Assembly (NCBI GenBank): GCA_947377705.1
Contig: CANCGU010000105.1
Location: 1-9,011 of the forward strand
From: Comamonadaceae bacterium
GTDB lineage: Bacteria > Pseudomonadota > Gammaproteobacteria > Burkholderiales > Burkholderiaceae
Length of the DNA: 9,011 bases
Direction: 5' to 3'
In this document: positions 5,736 through 9,011 of the stretch, one piece after another
Layout: every line of letters starts with the position of its first letter
Position numbering within the stretch: the stretch's first letter is position 1
Made by a program: the position numbers and the translations under genes
Notes under the pieces: model-generated
The model's database searches: none
What the model saw: the letters and a program-made list of their open reading frames with translations, nothing else
What the model was told of the DNA's origin: nothing

Positions 5736-5835
5736 CAACGATCTGGCTTTCACTGAATCTTGATTTCTTCACGTACTAACTTCGCTAGGTGGAATTCTCT
5801 ACTCTCAGCTGGTTCGGGTTTCCGAGGGGGCTTCA
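5736..5835 (-). mobile_element. Remnant of an IS3-family insertion sequence (left end and first codons of orfA)
   Basis: The minus strand reads KKSRFSESQIVA after a GTG codon at 5770-5772. This is the characteristic N-terminus of IS3-family OrfA transposases (normally MKKSRF[ST]ESQIV). After about 13 codons it breaks off into the lpdA fragment. Upstream, the minus strand has TGAAGCCCCCTCGGAAACC (5817-5835), resembling an IS3-type terminal repeat beginning TGAA and GC-rich. Its distance of ~63 bases from the orfA start fits an IS left end; that boundary is less certain. The element cannot encode a transposase. The remnant ends about five bases from the stop codon of the zinc-ribbon gene. Confidence 0.75.
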
Positions 5836-5840
5836 CGCTG

Positions 5841-6542
5841 TTACCCTCCCCTTAGCTTCTTTTCGTGAGATTCGTACTTTTTGGCTTGCTCAGGAAAATC
5901 CCTGCTCATTGAATCAATCGCTTGGAGCTTTTGCGCAGCGCTGGTTTTCGGGCTGTTTATGTCCGCCACATAAGATTTGAACTCTGCATCGGCGACCATT
6001 TTTTTAAGGTATGCATCATCAGACACTTTGGCACAAGGACGCAAAGCAGTTGCGGCATCCCAGTACCGGCCGCTTGCAAAGAGCGCTTTATATCGGCTCT
6101 TCTTCTCGTCTAACAGTGGGACACATTCCGCTTTCATTTGTTTTTCAAGTGCTTCCTGCTCTTTGTCGAAAGCAGCTCGCTCTTTATCGAATTCAGCTTG
6201 GTAATACGACTTTACTGCGGACTCTCGTTTTTCGCGCTCAATCCTTTTCGCTGGTGTCTCTGCGGCTTTTTCACCATCTCTGATGATGCCGGAATAAACA
6301 CTGTCGCAGTCGCCCCTGCTCCCGCCAAAATTCTTCTCGCACACCTGCCGGGCTGCAATGGCTTGGTGCTCGTAATCAGGCTTGGCGCCACTCCACACAA
6401 GAATTAAAGCCACCACACCAACGGGAACACCTACCAACCACGGCCAAAGCTTCTTCTTGGGGATAACGGCCCCGCACTTAGGGCAGGCGAGCGCCGATGT
6501 GCTGATCTCCTTTTCGCACTCCGAGCATTTGATTATTGGCAT
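5841..6542 (-). CDS. Zinc-ribbon, single-membrane-segment protein with coiled-coil region; function unknown
   Basis: The 233-residue protein begins with a zinc ribbon: CSEC (Cys6, Cys9) and CPKC (Cys20, Cys23), spaced as in the short zinc-ribbon domains of bacterial membrane proteins. A Lys-rich stretch (29-31) leads into one hydrophobic segment, WPWLVGVPVGVVALILVW (33-50). Charge distribution suggests the ribbon is cytoplasmic and the rest outside. Residues 88-140 are highly charged and predicted coiled coil by eye (EKAAETPAKRIEREKRES...). Cys68, Cys79, Cys140 and Cys170 could form disulfides if exported. No enzyme motif is seen and I cannot name a family. Base composition is more AT-rich than the neighbours, with many AAA/GAA/TTT codons, and the gene is flanked by an IS remnant and a duplicated lpdA fragment. 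It is therefore probably acquired. The ATG at 6540-6542 is preceded only by a weak ATAAG. Confidence 0.82.
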   Translation of the reverse strand: MPIIKCSECEKEISTSALACPKCGAVIPKKKLWPWLVGVPVGVVALILVWSGAKPDYEHQAIAARQVCEKNFGGSRGDCDSVYSGIIRDGEKAAETPAKRIEREKRESAVKSYYQAEFDKERAAFDKEQEALEKQMKAECVPLLDEKKSRYKALFASGRYWDAATALRPCAKVSDDAYLKKMVADAEFKSYVADINSPKTSAAQKLQAIDSMSRDFPEQAKKYESHEKKLRGG

Positions 6543-6562
6543 CTTATTTTGACTGCTATTTA

Positions 6563-6591
6563 ATTAACATTATTAAGCTTACTACATTCAA
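6563..6591 (-). promoter_or_regulatory. Possible promoter of the zinc-ribbon protein gene
   Basis: On the minus strand TTGAAT (6586-6591), a 17-base spacer and GTTAAT (6563-6568) give a fair sigma70-type match in an AT-rich stretch directly before the gene. The implied leader is very short (about 13 bases), so other start sites are possible. Confidence 0.3.
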
Positions 6592-7003
6592 ACGGATGAG
6601 CCTTTAAGCCTGCCTGGGTGGTACACGCTGATACAGAATAATGTACAAAGTGAGCCATCTGCAAAGATTGAACGTTCAGAAAATCCAACCACATTTGCAC
6701 GAGTATGGCTCACGTTTTAGGCGTCACAGGCCTGCGCACTAGGGCCTACTTGGATAAGCAGGGTGCTTGCTCTAGGGCTGTTGTCCGAGATTTCTCTGTA
6801 GTACCCGTTGCTGGCGGAACTAGAGCAGCCATTCCATGCAGCGTTGACAAAACCGCTTTGCCACCCTTACCAACTGACGCGCTGATCGACCTCAAAGTCC
6901 GGCAGCGTATGGAACCGCCAGTCCTTTGGATTTATTCCATCAAATCTGAATAGACCTCATAAGCGCACAGAAATCCCCCGCTCATGCATCCGCCTTGTTC
7001 GAG
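6592..7003. other. Intergenic stretch without a convincing gene; possible degraded coding DNA
   Basis: No RNA gene or recognisable domain is seen. The plus strand has an open frame 6705-6953 (82 codons from ATG) with mixed codon use and no ribosome site or family resemblance. The minus strand frame 6953-6717 reads protein-like (for example DGINPKDWRFHTLPDFE) but is interrupted by one in-frame TAA at 6867-6869 and has no start. Either could be a remnant of an acquired gene. A 9 bp inverted repeat, GTGAGCCAT (6650-6658) and ATGGCTCAC (6705-6713), lies in this stretch; its role is unknown. Confidence 0.4.
6705..6953 (+). CDS. Doubtful small hypothetical open reading frame
   Basis: This is an 82-codon open frame from ATG 6705. 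The product has no membrane segment, no recognisable motif and no family resemblance. Its codons include AGG and AGA and lack the GC-rich third-position bias of the surrounding genes. There is no ribosome site upstream, and the start codon lies within one arm of a 9 bp inverted repeat. It may be non-coding; the opposite strand over the same bases is about equally plausible as a broken gene. Confidence 0.15.
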   Translation: MAHVLGVTGLRTRAYLDKQGACSRAVVRDFSVVPVAGGTRAAIPCSVDKTALPPLPTDALIDLKVRQRMEPPVLWIYSIKSE

Positions 7004-7277
7004 CGCAGAAAACACAAAGCCCAGACAGTTTCCTGTCTGGGCTTTTTTGTTAAGCAACGCGAAGCGTTTACTTCTTGCTAGGCGGCAAGTCCGTGCAGCT
7101 ACCGTGCGCCACTTCTGCCGCCATGCCGATGCTTTCGCCCAGCGTGGGGTGTGGGTGGATGGTTTTGCCGATGTCCACAGCGTCTGCGCCCATTTCGATG
7201 GCCAGAGCGATCTCGCCAATCATGTCGCCCGCATGCGTGCCCACCATGCCGCCGCCCAAGATCTTGCCGTGGCCGTG
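7004..7277 (-). repeat. Intact-side copy of a ~274 bp direct repeat (lpdA 3' end plus terminator)
   Basis: The segment from CGCAGAA (7004-7010) through the terminator into lpdA as far as 7277 aligns with 5462-5735 in the same orientation, with roughly one difference in nine by eye and small compensating indels. Between the copies lie the IS remnant, the zinc-ribbon gene and the 6592-7003 stretch. Confidence 0.92.
7016..7045 (-). terminator. Intrinsic terminator of the aceF-lpdA operon
   Basis: The 13 bp stem AAAGCCCAGACAG (7016-7028) pairs with 7033-7045 around loop TTTC, 22 bases after the lpdA stop. On the minus strand the tail is TTTGTGTTTTC, weaker than the six T residues of the second copy at 5470-5505. 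On the plus strand six T residues follow, so it also works against transcription entering from the left. Confidence 0.88.
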
Positions 7278-8930
7278 GGCCTCGGGTGAATCGTCAAACA
7301 GCAGTTTGGTCACGCCTTCGTCGCGGCCGTTGGCAATGGCGCGGCCAGAAGCCGTCCAGGGGAACAAGCCCTTTTTCACCTTGATGCCTTGCGCTTTGGC
7401 TTGGTCTTCGGTCAAGCCCACCCATGCCACTTCGGGGTCGGTGTAGGCCACGCTTGGGATGACGCGTGCGTTGAACGCAGCGGCTGCCAACTCTTTGTTG
7501 CCTTGCAGTTCACCCGCAATGACTTCGGCTGCCACATGTGCTTCGTGCACCGCTTTGTGCGCCAACATAGGCTGGCCCACGATGTCGCCAATGGCAAAGA
7601 TGTGCGGCACGTTGGTGCGCATTTGAATGTCGACGTTGATAAAGCCACGGTCAGTCACGGCCACGCCGGCTTTTTCAGCAGCGAGTTTTTTGCCGTTGGG
7701 CGTGCGGCCCACGGCTTGCAACACCAGGTCGTACACCTGCGGCGCGGGGGCTGTGCCGCCCTCTTCTGCCGGTGCAAACGTGACTTCAATGCCTTCAGGC
7801 AAAGCGCGTGCAGACACGGTCTTGGTCTTGAGCATGATGTTGTCAAAGCGCTTGGCGTTCATCTTTTGCCAGACCTTGACCAAGTCGCGGTCAGCGCCTT
7901 GCATGAGGCCGTCCATCATTTCCACCACGTCCAGACGTGCGCCCAACGTGCTGTAAACCGTGCCCATCTCTAGGCCGATGATGCCGCCGCCCAAGATGAG
8001 CATGCGCTTGGGCACCTCTTTGAGTTCCAAAGCCCCAGTGCTGTCGACCACGCGTGGGTCGTTGGGCATGAAAGGCAAACGCACCGCTTGCGAGCCTGCA
8101 GCGATGATGGCCTTCTTGAAGGCGATCACTTTTTTGCTGCCGGTGGTGGCTTGTGCCGTGCCGCTGGTCTCGCTCACTTCGAGGTGGTTGGCCCCCACGA
8201 ATTGGCCCAAGCCGCGCACGGTGGTGACCTTGCGCATCTTGGCCATGGCAGCCAAGCCGCCTGTGAGTTTGCCAACGACTTTTTCTTTGTGGCCGCGCAG
8301 CTTGTCGATGTTGACGGCGGGTGCACCGAAGTCCACACCGAGGTCAGCCATGTGGGCCACTTCGTCCATCACCGCTGCCACGTGCAGCAAGGCTTTGGAG
8401 GGGATGCAACCCACGTTCAAACACACGCCGCCCAAGGTGGCGTAGCGCTCAACGATGACCACATTCAAGCCGAGGTCAGCCGCACGGAATGCAGCCGAGT
8501 AACCGCCAGGGCCGCCGCCCAACACAAGCACATCGCACTCGATGTCGGCAGAACCGCCGAAGCTGGAAGCCACAGGTGCAGGGGCTGTAGCCACAGCCGG
8601 CGCTGCGGCAGAAGCAGTTGCAGCTGCTGGGGCCGAACTAGCTGCCGATGCTGCAGCTGGGGCTGGGGCTGAAGCAGCAGACGCGCCCGCGCCCTCACCT
8701 TCGAGCACCAACACCACAGAACCTTGCTTGACCTTGTCGCCCAGCTTGACTTTCAACTCTTTCACCACGCCCGCGTGTGAGGATGGAATTTCCATCGACG
8801 CTTTGTCGGACTCCACGGTGATGAGCGATTGCTCTGCGCGCACGGTGTCACCGGGCTTGACCAGCAACTCAATCACGGCCACTTCGTCGAAGTCGCCGAT
8901 GTCTGGAACTTGGATATCAATCATTGCCAT
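7068..8930 (-). CDS. lpdA: Dihydrolipoamide dehydrogenase (E3) with N-terminal lipoyl domain
   Basis: This 620-residue flavoprotein reoxidises the dihydrolipoyl arm of the pyruvate dehydrogenase complex, passing electrons through FAD and a redox disulfide to NAD+ in the cytoplasm. Residues 1-80 form a lipoyl domain with the lipoylated lysine Lys43 in ESDKASME. Residues 81-125 are an Ala/Pro-rich swinging linker. The FAD motif is GGGPGG (138-143), the redox disulfide is Cys170/Cys175 in [13 protein letters not shown], the NAD motif is GGGIIG (314-319), and AIGD (446-449) is the second FAD contact. The active-site His594 and Glu599 sit in HPHPTLGE. The extra lipoyl domain makes it longer than the ~475-residue E. 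coli Lpd and is usual in betaproteobacteria. The start is supported by TAAGGA eight bases upstream; the gene begins nine bases after the aceF stop, so both are on one transcript. Confidence 0.98.
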   Translation of the reverse strand: MAMIDIQVPDIGDFDEVAVIELLVKPGDTVRAEQSLITVESDKASMEIPSSHAGVVKELKVKLGDKVKQGSVVLVLEGEGAGASAASAPAPAAASAASSAPAAATASAAAPAVATAPAPVASSFGGSADIECDVLVLGGGPGGYSAAFRAADLGLNVVIVERYATLGGVCLNVGCIPSKALLHVAAVMDEVAHMADLGVDFGAPAVNIDKLRGHKEKVVGKLTGGLAAMAKMRKVTTVRGLGQFVGANHLEVSETSGTAQATTGSKKVIAFKKAIIAAGSQAVRLPFMPNDPRVVDSTGALELKEVPKRMLILGGGIIGLEMGTVYSTLGARLDVVEMMDGLMQGADRDLVKVWQKMNAKRFDNIMLKTKTVSARALPEGIEVTFAPAEEGGTAPAPQVYDLVLQAVGRTPNGKKLAAEKAGVAVTDRGFINVDIQMRTNVPHIFAIGDIVGQPMLAHKAVHEAHVAAEVIAGELQGNKELAAAAFNARVIPSVAYTDPEVAWVGLTEDQAKAQGIKVKKGLFPWTASGRAIANGRDEGVTKLLFDDSPEAHGHGKILGGGMVGTHAGDMIGEIALAIEMGADAVDIGKTIHPHPTLGESIGMAAEVAHGSCTDLPPSKK

Positions 8931-8939
8931 ATCAAGTCC

Positions 8940-9011
8940 TTAGAGCAACACGCGACGGAAGTCGCCGAGGATTTGACCGAGGTACGCATTGAAGCGTGCC
9001 GCTGCTGCGCC
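8940..9011 (-). CDS. aceF: Dihydrolipoamide acetyltransferase (E2 of pyruvate dehydrogenase), last 23 codons only
   Basis: The minus strand frame entering from the right edge ends ...RFNAYLGQILGDFRRVLL and TAA. This is the very conserved C-terminus of the E2 catalytic domain of pyruvate dehydrogenase (typically RFNxYLGxxLxDxRRxLL). E2 forms the core of the complex and transfers the acetyl group from lipoamide to coenzyme A. Only the C-terminal end is in the window, so domains cannot be checked, but its position nine bases before lpdA fits the standard aceE-aceF-lpdA order. The pyruvate rather than 2-oxoglutarate assignment rests on the tail sequence and on the lipoyl-bearing E3 downstream. 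Confidence 0.9.
   Translation of the reverse strand, partial: GAAAARFNAYLGQILGDFRRVLL

Noticed and set aside
5524..5772. An 82-codon minus-strand open frame that could be annotated as a small gene
   Set aside because: It is a chimaera: the first ~13 codons are from an IS3-family OrfA, and the rest is a frameshifted, then correctly framed, piece of the lpdA 3' end.
8565..8690. Low-complexity GCA/GCT-rich stretch looking like a simple repeat
   Set aside because: It encodes the Ala/Pro linker between the lipoyl and FAD domains of LpdA, a normal feature of this enzyme type.
7151..8943. Long plus-strand open frames opposite lpdA (for example 7389-7973, 7960-8445 and 8088-8672)
   Set aside because: These are antisense shadows caused by the GC-rich codon bias of lpdA; they have no motifs or ribosome sites.
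1..9011. CRISPR array, tRNA, rRNA or riboswitch
   Set aside because: No regularly spaced short repeats, cloverleaf-like or rRNA-like sequence was seen on either strand by reading; no search tool was available.

Overview
The window looks like a chromosomal segment of a betaproteobacterium of the order Burkholderiales, probably Comamonadaceae. The main evidence is the right end: the aceF-lpdA pair, in which dihydrolipoamide dehydrogenase carries its own N-terminal lipoyl domain and an Ala/Pro-rich linker, an arrangement typical of betaproteobacterial pyruvate dehydrogenase operons. GC-rich third positions in most genes agree. This taxonomic call is inference; no rRNA or other marker is present.

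Left region (1-2980), all on the minus strand. A TetR/AcrR-type repressor gene (start 2837 or 2861) is followed by a DJ-1/PfpI (Hsp31-like) gene, a short-chain dehydrogenase/reductase (SDR) gene and the N-terminal part of a flavin amine oxidase-like gene that runs off the window. Two copies of one operator motif, ACCTACC-N6-TAGGTA, lie at the repressor start and just before the PfpI gene. The repressor therefore probably controls both itself and the downstream genes. Two cysteines in its ligand domain and an Hsp31-like target suggest a response to reactive carbonyls or electrophiles (inference).

Middle region (3071-5411), plus strand. A protein with a possible Fe(II)/2-oxoglutarate oxygenase signature is followed by an AAA+ ATPase of the DUF4143 type. 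After the ATPase comes a second, slightly diverged copy of the last ~200 bp of the oxygenase gene. The ATPase is thus bracketed by direct repeats of its neighbour's 3' end.

Scar region (5412-7015). A perfect hairpin and a strong bidirectional terminator are followed by a broken copy of the lpdA 3' end, a ~100 bp remnant of an IS3-type insertion sequence, a zinc-ribbon membrane protein gene (minus strand) and ~460 bp without a convincing gene. Intact lpdA follows with the same terminator, so this second insert is also bracketed by direct repeats, here of the lpdA 3' end.

Right region (7016-9011), minus strand. It holds complete lpdA and the last 23 codons of aceF, the E3 and E2 components of pyruvate dehydrogenase.

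The most notable feature is the nested arrangement. Bases 5207-5735 read as a convergent junction (oxygenase 3' end, terminator, lpdA 3' end) stranded between two inserts, while intact oxygenase and intact lpdA lie outside them. The stranded lpdA fragment differs from the intact gene at many synonymous sites. That suggests it came from a related lineage through recombination, not from a recent local duplication.
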